Positions 1-9,031 of a DNA stretch of 64,000 nt are shown here, piece by piece. The position numbers and the translations under genes were made by a program. Source of the DNA: Moraxella osloensis (GTDB taxonomy: Bacteria; Pseudomonadota; Gammaproteobacteria; Pseudomonadales; Moraxellaceae); NCBI RefSeq assembly GCF_001553955.1, contig NZ_CP014234.1, forward strand, positions 1,054,001 through 1,118,000, read 5' to 3'. Position 1 is the first letter of the stretch. Each line of letters opens with the position of its first letter. The notes under the pieces are model-generated. The model did no database searches, had not been told where the DNA came from, and saw only the letters and a program-made list of their open reading frames with translations.

Positions 1-1
1 G

Positions 2-1093
2 CCGCAGCCGTTAGGACTCGTAGGCATTATTGCACCTTGGAACTATCCGCTGTATTTGGTGATTGCGCCGCTGGCTGCCGCATTGGTCGCAGGCAATCGT
101 GCGATGCTCAAAGTCTCAGAAGCCTCACCGAATTTTGAGCAGTGGCTGGCTAATGCGTTACCCAAATACTTTGCCGCAGACGAAGTGACCTTGATTACAG
201 GGGGTGTCGAAGTCGCACAAGCCTTTAGCCGCTTACCGTTTGACCATTTGTTTTTTACCGGCTCTACCGCAGTGGGCAAACATATCATGAAAGCCGCTGC
301 CCAGAATTTGACCCCTGTCACCCTTGAGCTGGGCGGCAAATCCCCTGTGGTGGTGACGCCAAGCGCTGATGTGGCAAAAACTGTCAACCGCGTATGGACA
401 GGCAAAACCATGAACGCAGGGCAAACCTGTATTGCGCCTGATTATGTGTTGATGCAACCGGATAAAAAACACGCCTTTATCGAACAATCAACCGCATGGC
501 TTCACGCCCACTACCCCAATCTTGCAGACAACCCTGACTACAGCTTTATCATCAACCCCAAACAAGCCAGCCGCGTGCAAGGTTATCTTGATGACGCCAA
601 ACAGCGCGGTGCCACCCTCCTTCCACTGACCGATTATGCAGTGAATATCGAGACTGGATTTTTCCCACCGATGATTGTCACCGATTTACCAAGCGATGCT
701 AAATTGCTGACCGAGGAGATTTTTGCCCCCGTATTGCCACTGGTGTCCTACCAAGACTTGGCGCAAGCGGTGGCGTATGTGAATGAGCGTGACCGCCCAC
801 TGGCGCTGTATGTGTTTGGCGAGGATAAAGCCGACACCGACTACGTGCTCGCGCATACGGTGAGTGGCGGCGCGTGTATTAACGAAACTATTTTTCACAT
901 TGCCCAGCAAAATCTGCCGTTTGGCGGTGTCGGGGCATCAGGGATGGGGCGTTACCACGGCAAATATAGCTTTGACACCTTCTCTCATCCAAAAGCGGTG
1001 TTTAAACAAAGTCACCTTAATTTCGCGCATTTGCTCCAACCACCGTATGGCAAGACCTTTTGGAACATGATGAAGGTGATTTTAAAAGCCTAG
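2..1093 (+). CDS. Aldehyde dehydrogenase, coniferyl-aldehyde-type (5'-partial)
   Basis: NAD(P)+-dependent oxidation of an aldehyde to the acid, cytosolic. The frame is open from base 2, so the N-terminal third lies outside the window. Visible ALDH landmarks in order are IIAPWNYPL (cofactor and oxyanion region), FFTGSTAVGK, the general-base Glu in TLELGGKSP, the catalytic Cys in NAGQTCIAPDY, and EEIFAPVLP. The C-terminal tail PYGKTFWNMMKVIL resembles coniferyl aldehyde dehydrogenase (CalB-like) members of the superfamily. The exact aldehyde substrate cannot be read from sequence. The TTG at 56 is an internal codon, not a start. The next gene is convergent, so no operon partner is visible. Confidence 0.88.
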   Translation, partial: PQPLGLVGIIAPWNYPLYLVIAPLAAALVAGNRAMLKVSEASPNFEQWLANALPKYFAADEVTLITGGVEVAQAFSRLPFDHLFFTGSTAVGKHIMKAAAQNLTPVTLELGGKSPVVVTPSADVAKTVNRVWTGKTMNAGQTCIAPDYVLMQPDKKHAFIEQSTAWLHAHYPNLADNPDYSFIINPKQASRVQGYLDDAKQRGATLLPLTDYAVNIETGFFPPMIVTDLPSDAKLLTEEIFAPVLPLVSYQDLAQAVAYVNERDRPLALYVFGEDKADTDYVLAHTVSGGACINETIFHIAQQNLPFGGVGASGMGRYHGKYSFDTFSHPKAVFKQSHLNFAHLLQPPYGKTFWNMMKVILKA

Positions 1094-1200
1094 TGATTGC
1101 AATGCCTAGACAACCTTGTATGGATAACATTGTCTATATAACCTTGCATAAGTCACCGTTACTGTCACTCTTGTAAATTGGTAACGTCGTATGTGCTAGC

Positions 1201-2445
1201 TCATTGATAATAGTTGTCGTGCTTTTTGAGCCACCAGTTCATGTTATCTTGGCGTTTGGCGCGAAATTGCGCCAATCTTTTGGCAATAGCCGCATTGTGC
1301 GCTCGTGCGGTATCAAGCCCAAATAGAATCGGCACACTGACAAGCACGCCATAGCGCCATTTTGGGCTAGGCAGTCCCAAGCCATCGCCAATATCATCAC
1401 CCACTAAAGTCCGTGTGACACTGGCATTGATCCGCTCAACCAGCTGTCCGCGTCTGTTATCCTCACCCATAATTTGCGAGGGTAAATCATGCAGCGCTTT
1501 GGCGAGAGGTTTACCAAATTCAAAATCTAATTGCTGGGTTGCCAAATAGCTATAAAGCCATGCCCACGCCTCGGTTTCATCTTCAGGAATGCGCGCCAGC
1601 TCAATCCCCATCCACCAACTTGCCAGTTGCCATAAGTGCATGATGCCTTGTGATTCTTCGGCGCTGATTCTTGCCCCCAGTAATTTTAGTCCGCGCATAA
1701 TGAGTAGTGAAAACTGCAGGTGGGTTGCCACCATATCGGTTTGGTTAATGGGCAACCCCCAGTAACCACTGTCCCAATCATGACTGCATAAGTGTTGTCG
1801 TACCAGACCGTGTATCTGACGCACTTGCAGACTTTGTCGCCAGCCTTCTGTGCCGATTGCCAATGGGGGTTGCTGGTTGCGGCTAATCGCTGGGTACTCA
1901 GATACTGCCAAAATATACGCATAGGTTCGCATGAGCCTAGGCAGTGCATCATGCACTAACGCCCCTGTTTTGATGAGTGGCAATGAGAGCGCAGGGATAC
2001 TATACCCTGCCATTAGCGCGACATTACGCAATAACCAAATCAGCATCAACGGATAGCGCCGATAGGCAATTGCGCCAATCTCGGCAAGCTTGGCATCATA
2101 CCAACTTGGATATTGGCAAAACTGCTGATACAGCGTCTCAAACACGGGCTGTTGCAATAACGCTTTGGCTGCCGATACATTACCCGTTTGCGCTATCCCT
2201 TGCTCATGCAAAATCAATTGCTGCAGAGGTTTGGCAAATTTGATACCGCTGGATAACAGCGCATCGACAGGCTGATCTGCGATACCATATCCCTGCTGCA
2301 TCTGTTGCAATAAATCCTTTGACACCTCAAAATCACGGGGCAATAAAAATCGTTTGATACGCTGCAACACTTGTAAATCAGCATGGTGGTCAATGTCAGT
2401 ATTGCGCCCCAGTGTCGGCAAATCGGTTTGATAAAGCGGGTTCAT
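1201..2445 (-). CDS. MpaB/DUF2236-family oxygenase
   Basis: 414 residues with features of the DUF2236 family (ER-bound oxygenase MpaB / rubber oxygenase catalytic domain), whose characterised members are heme b proteins acting on lipids or polyisoprene. Supporting motifs are VRQIHGLVRQHL, with the His-Arg pattern typical of the family, followed by YWGLPINQTDMVATHLQFS and a WWMGIELARIPEDE segment. No signal peptide is seen. One hydrophobic stretch (about residues 130-160, MLIWLLRNVALMAGYSIPAL) may be membrane-associating. ATG start at 2445. It converges on the aldehyde dehydrogenase and is probably monocistronic. The substrate is unknown. Confidence 0.72.
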   Translation of the reverse strand: MNPLYQTDLPTLGRNTDIDHHADLQVLQRIKRFLLPRDFEVSKDLLQQMQQGYGIADQPVDALLSSGIKFAKPLQQLILHEQGIAQTGNVSAAKALLQQPVFETLYQQFCQYPSWYDAKLAEIGAIAYRRYPLMLIWLLRNVALMAGYSIPALSLPLIKTGALVHDALPRLMRTYAYILAVSEYPAISRNQQPPLAIGTEGWRQSLQVRQIHGLVRQHLCSHDWDSGYWGLPINQTDMVATHLQFSLLIMRGLKLLGARISAEESQGIMHLWQLASWWMGIELARIPEDETEAWAWLYSYLATQQLDFEFGKPLAKALHDLPSQIMGEDNRRGQLVERINASVTRTLVGDDIGDGLGLPSPKWRYGVLVSVPILFGLDTARAHNAAIAKRLAQFRAKRQDNMNWWLKKHDNYYQ

Positions 2446-2802
2446 AGCAGTGATAAATCAGTGATGAATGAATGGATAGCCTAGCGCATTTTGGCAACTA
2501 AAAAATGCTTGTGTGCCAAAAAAAATCGTTTTTTTTGTTTAAAAATGTTAGACCTTAATCGACTGTGTGTATTTACTGGATGAATTTGATCGTAGCTTGC
2601 CTAATGGGTTTCAGTGACCAGTTGAATAATGACGAGTTGGGTAATGATGACTAGCATAGCGCTAGTCCATGTCATATGTCACGTTGATAAAACTGTATCA
2701 TGTCACATTTATCGAACTATTTTGTCGCTGACGCTAAGCCTATTTTTGATTACACTATAGCCAACCTCTCTTGTCTTAACAGTATCAAAATCGAGCCACC
2801 CT
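2446..2802. other. Divergent intergenic region, no gene seen
   Basis: About 360 AT-rich bases separate the divergent MpaB-like gene and the efflux transporter gene. They must hold promoters for both, but I cannot single out convincing -35/-10 pairs. No hairpin or RNA gene was recognised. Confidence 0.4.
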
Positions 2803-4455
2803 TTGAAATCACCTAGAATCTTAGAAACGCCACCCAATTGGACCGAGGATGAAAAACCCGCGTTACCCGGTTCCCCGCCGAGTATTGCTCACTCTCGATC
2901 AAAAAGCATTGTGTACTTTGTCATCGGCGTTTTTATTGCAATTTGTGGTGGCTTGGGCAACGGCATTATTACCGCCAATTTACCGCAAATCTAAGGCGAA
3001 TATGCGCTGACACCCTCACAAGTGGCTTGGATACCTGCTGTGTATGTGATGGCAAATGTCAGCGCCAACCTGCTGCTGTTTAAAGCGCGTCAACAATTTG
3101 GGTTACGCTGGTTTTCTGAAATATCCCTGCTGATGTTCATGCTGGTGATGTTTATTCATATATTTGTGCAAAACTATCCGATGGCTTTACTGGTCAGGGC
3201 AATAGGAGGCTTTGTCGCGGCGCCGTTATCCTCACTCGGGCTCTATTATGTGATGCAAGCCTTTAGTAGTCAGTATCGCCTGCAAGGTTTGTATATTGGT
3301 TTTGGGGTCAGTGCGCTGGCGATTCCGTTGGCTTGGATAATGTCCCCTTATTTGGTCAATGTTAACGACTGGACTCGGCTTTACACCTTTGAGTTTGGTT
3401 TGGCACTGTGTTGTTTTGCGATGGTGGTCGCCGTCAAGTTGCCACGAAGTCTACGTATCGAAGTGTATGAGAAGAAAGACATTCTCACCTTTTTGTTATT
3501 GGCGCCCGGTTTTGGATTACTGTGTGGGGTGTTGGTACAAGGGTCAATTTTGTGGTGGGAAAACTCACCGTTATTGGCGTATATGCTCATTGGCGCGTTG
3601 TCGCTGTTGATGTCAGGCTTTTTCTTTGAGCATTACCGCAAAAATCCCCTGATTATGACCCGCTGGCTAGGGAGTTTTGCGTTATGGCGTTTTGTGGTCG
3701 GCGCTTTTTTATTGCGTTTGATTATGTCTGAGCAAAGTTATGCGGTGGTGAATTTTTTAAAATCCCAAGGCATCATGTCCGACCAGTTTGTGGGTTTTTA
3801 TACGGTCATATTTTTTGGTATGTTGGCAGGTTTGATAGTCAGCGCACTGACCTTTTCACGGGATCATTTGATTCCGCCGATGGTGGTAGCGACTTTGCTC
3901 GTGGCGGTTGCCGGTGTGTATGATGCCAATATGCTCACCAGTGACGTACGACCCCAAAATTTTTATCTCAGTCAATTTGCAGTCGCGTTTGCAGGCTCAC
4001 TGTTTATGGGTCCATTGGTATTGATGGGATTTGGGCTGACGCTGCGACAAAGCGTTAATCATGTCATCACCTTTATCATATTGTTTGGGGCTACCCAAAA
4101 CTTTGGCGGGCTGGTAGGCTCGGCTTTTTATAGCACCCTGCAACAGCAGCGCACCCAGTATCATAAACAAAGTATTTTACAGCAAATGCAATCGACGGAT
4201 GCCACGGTAACCCAGCGGCTTCAACAATACCAAGCAGGGTTTAAACCCGTCATCACCGACAACAATTTATCGCAGCAACAAGCCCAACAATCCCTCAACC
4301 AAATTGTCACGCGAGAAGCGCAGATTAAAGCGTATGGCGATATCATTACTGTGAACAGTTACATTGCCACGTTTTTATTTGCTTGGGGTATGATTAATAT
4401 CGCCCGCAAAAAATACATTGAAAATCGGCAAAAAATAGCAATTAAGCAAACATAG
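2803..4455 (+). pseudogene. DHA2/EmrB-like MFS drug efflux transporter with an in-frame stop
   Basis: Inner-membrane proton-coupled multidrug exporter of the 14-TM DHA2 (EmrB) type. Residues 1-63 contain the first TM segment (IVYFVIGVFIAICGGLGNGI) and end in NLPQI. A TAA at 2992-2994 follows, and the same frame continues as GEYALTPSQVAWIPAVYVMAN to 4455. In relatives the motif is NLPQIQG, so one C-to-T change (CAA to TAA) would create the stop. Nothing else is broken across the total of about 550 codons. A GTG at 3022 could restart translation, but the product would lack TM1. TTG at 2803 is the best available start. The HlyD partner follows 102 bases downstream. A sequencing error is the alternative explanation. 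Confidence 0.75.
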
Positions 4456-4557
4456 ACTGGATACGCTAGAGGGTCTAACAAGGCGACCCAATTAGATAAC
4501 TGTTTAATGATAAATAAAATTTAATCATCAATAAAATGCTTACGGAAAACCCAACTC

Positions 4558-5670
4558 ATGAGTAGTGAAGCAAAAACCCAAAATGATGCGCCAGCTGATG
4601 ACAGCGATAATAAACCCACACAGGTACCGGAAAAGATTATTAAGCCTAGGCCGCTTACCTTAATTATCATGTTGGTGATTTTTTTGCTCGGTGTTGGGGT
4701 GATTTTATGGGCATGGCATTTGGGTCCGTTTAACACACCACTGCAACAAACTGAAAATAGTTATGTCAAAGGCAATATCACCCTATTGTCGGCACAAATT
4801 AATGGTTATATCGAAAAAGTCTACGTCACCGATTTTGAGGACGTCAAACAAGGTCAGCCGTTAGTTAAAGTCAGCAGTGCTAACTACTCACAGCAAGTGG
4901 TACAAGCCGAATCAGGGCTGGAACAAGCGACTACTAATTTAGCTAACCAGCAACAAATCATCGAGCAGCGCAAAGCCGATGTCAAAGCCGCGCAGGCAAA
5001 AGTAGCACAAGTTAAAACCCAGCTAGAATTGTCTATCCAACAGCTGAAACGACTTGAATCTTTGGTCGGTGTTGGCGCCGTGTCACAAAATGAAGTCGAT
5101 ACTGCCAAAGCAGCAGTTAAAAACAATGAAGCATTGATGAGCCAAGCAATCGCCAGTGTCGATGTCGCCCGCGAAGGTCAAAAAACCGCGGAAGTGGCAA
5201 AGATTGGTTTGGTGGCACAGGTTAAAAGCGCCAATGCACAGTTAAATCAAGCCAATACCAACCAAGAGTATGGCTTAATTACCGCCCCGACCTCAGGTAA
5301 ATTAGGGCAAATCAATATCCGTACCGGTCAGCTGGTGACGCAAGGCACGCAGTTGGTTTACCTCATTCCAAAATCGATGTGGGTCATTGCCAATTTTAAA
5401 GAAACCCAAATTGATAAAATGAAAATCGGGCAAAAAGCGTGGTTTACTGTCGATGCCCTAGGCAAACAAAAATTTACGGGGGTAGTCAAAAGCATCTCCC
5501 CCGCAACAGGGTCAGAATTTAGTGTCATTAAAACCGACAATGCCACTGGGAATTTTACCAAAGTGGTACAGCGCATTTCTGTACGCATTGACATCGATGA
5601 CAACCAAAGTCGTCTGAATGAATTGATGCCAGGCATGTCGGTAGTGACAACGGTAGATACGTCAAGTTAG
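4558..5670 (+). CDS. HlyD/EmrA-family periplasmic adaptor
   Basis: Membrane-fusion protein linking the MFS pump to an outer-membrane channel. It has a cytoplasmic N-terminus, a single TM helix at about residues 37-58 (LTLIIMLVIFLLGVGVILWAW), then a biotinyl-lipoyl-like half-motif (ENSYVKGNITLLSAQINGYIEKVYV). A long Gln/Ala-rich coiled-coil hairpin covers about residues 110-235. The second lipoyl half (YGLITAPTSGKLGQINIRTGQLV) and a beta-barrel segment follow. The length of 370 residues is normal for EmrA. It follows the interrupted transporter gene in the same direction. No outer-membrane TolC homologue is nearby. It should still be made, although its partner appears broken. Confidence 0.88.
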   Translation: MSSEAKTQNDAPADDSDNKPTQVPEKIIKPRPLTLIIMLVIFLLGVGVILWAWHLGPFNTPLQQTENSYVKGNITLLSAQINGYIEKVYVTDFEDVKQGQPLVKVSSANYSQQVVQAESGLEQATTNLANQQQIIEQRKADVKAAQAKVAQVKTQLELSIQQLKRLESLVGVGAVSQNEVDTAKAAVKNNEALMSQAIASVDVAREGQKTAEVAKIGLVAQVKSANAQLNQANTNQEYGLITAPTSGKLGQINIRTGQLVTQGTQLVYLIPKSMWVIANFKETQIDKMKIGQKAWFTVDALGKQKFTGVVKSISPATGSEFSVIKTDNATGNFTKVVQRISVRIDIDDNQSRLNELMPGMSVVTTVDTSS

Positions 5671-5709
5671 CAAATTAACCCTTTTTTATTCTCCTCTACC
5701 AAACGCAGT

Positions 5710-7545
5710 TTAGCCAGATAAGCTTAAAAAATCTTTCGCTAAATAAGCTGGGTTAGGATATTGATAGAACCCCTCACCCGTGGCTTCACCCAGTTTATTG
5801 GTATCGACCAGTTCTGCTTTGAGCTTTTCAGCGGGCTGCTGCAAAGAAGGGTCCGTTTTTGCCAGTTCATTAAAGATGTTGTAGTTGGTTTTCATGCCAT
5901 TTTTATCCAAAATCGCCATCGGTCCAAAGGGTGAACCCGTGGCTATCATCCACGTTTTATCAATGGTTGCGGCATCGGCAACGCCGTTTGCCCACAGTTT
6001 TAACCCCGCTACCAATAACGGAATCAATAAGCTATTAAGCACATAGCCCGATTGTTCTTTTTTCACCGCTATCGGTAGCATAGCAATGGCTTTGGCAAAT
6101 TCGATGACGTCAGCATAGACTTGTGGGTCGCAGCTTGGGGCCGCCATCAACTCCACCGTATTACGGATATGGATATGATTGGCAAAATGCAGCATCAAGA
6201 ATTTTTCTGGACGGTTAGTAAAGGTCGATAACACGCTTGGCAATAACGTCGATGAGTTACTGGCAAACACGGTTTTGGCAGGGGCGGCGGCTGAGGCTTT
6301 TTGATAAAAATCTTGTTTGATATCTAAGCTTTCTGGCACCGCTTCAATCAATAGGTCTGCATCTTTTAACGCCTCATTCAAGTCCGTGGTGTAAGCCAAA
6401 TTGTTGCTAGCTGCTGCCACTTGGGCATCGGTTTTACCTAGGTCGTGCTGATGCTGAGTGGCAAGGTCGGTAAAGCGGGTTTTCGCCTTAGCAATCGCGC
6501 CATCGTTAATGTCATAAATCGTCACGTTAAACCCATGAAACGCACATTGCACCGCAATTTGGTTGCCCAATACGCCACTGCCTGCCACGGTAATATTTTT
6601 ATAGGGTACTTTGGATAAATCCGCTTTGGGTGGTTTTAAAAAATCAGGATTTTTAAAGGCGGGATTGGGGTATTGATAAAATCCTTCGCCCGTTGGTACG
6701 CCCAGTTTATTTTTCTCAATGTAATCTTTTTTGAGCATATCAACGACCGCTTGGTCTTGTTGTTTGCCCTTGGCCACAGCAAGCTTGTAAATATTGTAAG
6801 GGGTAGTCAGCCCCAGCATATCATAAAAAGCAAATGGTCCCATCGGCGAGCCTGTGCCAAGCATCCAAGTTTTGTCGATGGTTTGAATGTCAGCAATGCC
6901 TTGGATATACAGCTGCATCCCTGCATTTAACCAAGGATTGAGTAGTGAATTTAGTACATAGCCCGAGGTTTCTTTGTTGACGATAATAGGCACCATGCCG
7001 ATTTGTTTGGCAAACGCGGTCACCGCATCAAATACATTAGGGTCAGTATCGGCATGCGACATAATTTCGGCAAGATTGCGCTTCCAAATCTCATTGGCAA
7101 AATGCATCATCAAAAACTTAGCAGGACGGTCGGTAAATTTGACCAAATCACTGGGCAACATGGTAGATGAGTTACTGACAAATACGGTTTTTTCGGGTGC
7201 GGCTGCTGAGGCTTTTTGATAAAAATCTTTTTTGATGGCGACATCTTCAGGCACCGCTTCAATCAACAAGTCGGCGTCTTTTAAGGCGGCGGTTAAATCT
7301 GATGTATAGCTCAAGTTTTGTTCAGCCTGTTTGGCTTGTTCGCTTGTTTCACTTAAATCATCCTGATGACGTTTGGCGATATTGGCAAATTTGGTTTTGG
7401 CTTTATTGAGCACCTCGTCATTGATATCATACACAACGACTTTAAAACCATGAAACGCCGCTTGTACCGCGATTTGATAGCCCAAAACACCACTGCCTGC
7501 GACTGTGATATGGGTAAAATTAACAAGAGGATTCGACTCTGACAT
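5710..7545 (-). CDS. Tandem-duplicated 3-hydroxyacyl-CoA dehydrogenase (two full units)
   Basis: NAD-dependent oxidation of 3-hydroxyacyl-CoA in beta-oxidation. The 611-residue protein consists of two consecutive, similar units of about 300 residues. Unit 1 starts at ITVAGSGVLGYQIAVQAAFHG and ends near GEGFYQYPNPAF. Unit 2 starts at ITVAGSGVLGNQIAVQCAFHG and ends near GEGFYQYPNPAY. Each has the dinucleotide-binding Gly motif, the EAVPE turn, a serine-rich SNSST segment, a catalytic His context (MMHFANEIW and LMLHFANHI) and a C-terminal 3HCDH helical domain. Single-unit enzymes of about 300 residues act as dimers, so this may be a fused dimer. It appears to be transcribed alone. Confidence 0.85.
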   Translation of the reverse strand: MSESNPLVNFTHITVAGSGVLGYQIAVQAAFHGFKVVVYDINDEVLNKAKTKFANIAKRHQDDLSETSEQAKQAEQNLSYTSDLTAALKDADLLIEAVPEDVAIKKDFYQKASAAAPEKTVFVSNSSTMLPSDLVKFTDRPAKFLMMHFANEIWKRNLAEIMSHADTDPNVFDAVTAFAKQIGMVPIIVNKETSGYVLNSLLNPWLNAGMQLYIQGIADIQTIDKTWMLGTGSPMGPFAFYDMLGLTTPYNIYKLAVAKGKQQDQAVVDMLKKDYIEKNKLGVPTGEGFYQYPNPAFKNPDFLKPPKADLSKVPYKNITVAGSGVLGNQIAVQCAFHGFNVTIYDINDGAIAKAKTRFTDLATQHQHDLGKTDAQVAAASNNLAYTTDLNEALKDADLLIEAVPESLDIKQDFYQKASAAAPAKTVFASNSSTLLPSVLSTFTNRPEKFLMLHFANHIHIRNTVELMAAPSCDPQVYADVIEFAKAIAMLPIAVKKEQSGYVLNSLLIPLLVAGLKLWANGVADAATIDKTWMIATGSPFGPMAILDKNGMKTNYNIFNELAKTDPSLQQPAEKLKAELVDTNKLGEATGEGFYQYPNPAYLAKDFLSLSG

Positions 7546-7663
7546 ACAATACTCCTAGATTGATTGGCAAATACGCAACTTTATTTTTGGTATTATCGTA
7601 TTTGCTAATCACTATGTTTAATAGCTTAAGTTTAATGAAATAAGTTTAATGGCGTAAAAAGGT

Positions 7664-7697
7664 AAAAAACCGTTAGCCCAGTCACAGGTTAACGGTT
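7664..7697 (-). terminator. Rho-independent terminator after the catalase-like gene
   Basis: On the minus strand an 8-bp stem AACCGTTA / TAACGGTT encloses a 14-base loop and is followed by a T-run (TTTTTTACC). It lies about 100 bases past the stop of the catalase-like gene. Confidence 0.65.
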
Positions 7698-7796
7698 GTT
7701 GAATGATTGAGGGCGATGTAGTTTTTCACTCAATGGGTGAAATTTTACCCCAAACAATGCCCCCTTAACCGCCCCGCTACTGGTTTTTTGCCAAAT

Positions 7797-8951
7797 TTAA
7801 AGGTTATAAAAATCTTTATCAAATGCCTGTTTTAGATTGATTGGCTCGGCACGTTTTTTATGATTTAAACGATGGCGAGTGGTCGAGGCGGTCTGATAGG
7901 CACGCAGTCGCGCATGTTGCAAATTACCAATCGGACGGTTGGCTTCAATACAGCGAAACGGGGTAAATGACAAATGCTCCATAATGTCAAAGTTGCCGTC
8001 ATCCGGCACATCTTGGCAAGGGATGGTAAGTTTTGCCACTGTCACAAACGGGGCGTCTTTTTCATCCCATTCTTTGGTCAAATCATTGATGGGTTGGTCT
8101 TTTAAATTACGGCATAGCTGGATTTGCACATCATACTCATAATCGTGCTCACGGATTTCTTGTAAAATCAGAGGACGAATCGCCTCGCTGGTGGCATTGA
8201 CATCTAGGTCACGGCGTTTGATTTTGGCTTGTGACGCTTTGGTCGGGGCGACACGGATTTTTGCCATATAGTCGCCATGACGCACCGCCCCTTGTGAGTA
8301 AAAACTGTATAACAAGGTATTTTGCGGTTTGATGGTTTTAAACTTACTAAAAGCCCTAAAAGTCTTGAGGGATTCTTTGGATGGCAGTTTTTTGCCATAT
8401 TGGGTAACCCAGTCAAAGGCAAATTTGGCTTGACCTTTCGCCCCTTTGGCAAAATAATCATTTAATTGTAAAAATAGCCGTGAAATATAACTATAGTCTT
8501 GGATAGTATTACAAAAGAAAATAGGGAAATTAATCAGATTGTAGTCAAAGTTTGGGCTATCTGGCTCATCTGGCAGTAATTTGTCGCCTTTGACACCAAA
8601 GACTTTAATCGCCAACCCTTGAGAAAGTCCCAACTTGTTGTCGGCAGCCACACGAGATGAGCCGTTAGAAAAACGAATCACCGCTTCATGACGAGCGGGT
8701 TTGGCATAGATACCTTGGGCATATTCTTTGGGCAGTTTTGGTAAAATCTCAAAGTTGGCTTTTAATGCACAGTAGCCTTTAGCGTGGGCATCTCGGGTGT
8801 GATAATTGATTTTGCTAACCGTGTCTGATTTGCCGATATAGTCACGAATATCCGCGGTGATTTGGTCGATGGCTTTTTCATCGTCGCTAGTAAGCTGGTC
8901 GATGGCTGGGTCAAACTTGGCATAACGACGACCGAATAATTTATTTAACAT
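7797..8951 (-). CDS. Catalase-superfamily heme protein
   Basis: 384 residues, shorter than true catalases (about 480 or more), matching the catalase-like heme-binding family related to allene oxide synthase-like proteins. Visible features are a distal His context (RDAHAKGYCALKANF), the RFSNGSS segment, SPNFDYNLINFPIFF corresponding to the catalase substrate-access region, and a C-terminal R-x-x-x-Y type heme-ligand motif (QHARLRAYQTAS). The activity is more likely organic-peroxide chemistry than bulk H2O2 dismutation, but this is inferred. It lies 80 bases downstream of the DyP peroxidase gene on the same strand, suggesting co-transcription. Confidence 0.78.
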   Translation of the reverse strand: MLNKLFGRRYAKFDPAIDQLTSDDEKAIDQITADIRDYIGKSDTVSKINYHTRDAHAKGYCALKANFEILPKLPKEYAQGIYAKPARHEAVIRFSNGSSRVAADNKLGLSQGLAIKVFGVKGDKLLPDEPDSPNFDYNLINFPIFFCNTIQDYSYISRLFLQLNDYFAKGAKGQAKFAFDWVTQYGKKLPSKESLKTFRAFSKFKTIKPQNTLLYSFYSQGAVRHGDYMAKIRVAPTKASQAKIKRRDLDVNATSEAIRPLILQEIREHDYEYDVQIQLCRNLKDQPINDLTKEWDEKDAPFVTVAKLTIPCQDVPDDGNFDIMEHLSFTPFRCIEANRPIGNLQHARLRAYQTASTTRHRLNHKKRAEPINLKQAFDKDFYNL

Positions 8952-9031
8952 GATGATTGTCCTTTGTTATTTTTGTCAGGTTAGGTGTACTAAAAACGCC
9001 TAACCTTTTTTTATTTAGTTTTACGCTAATA

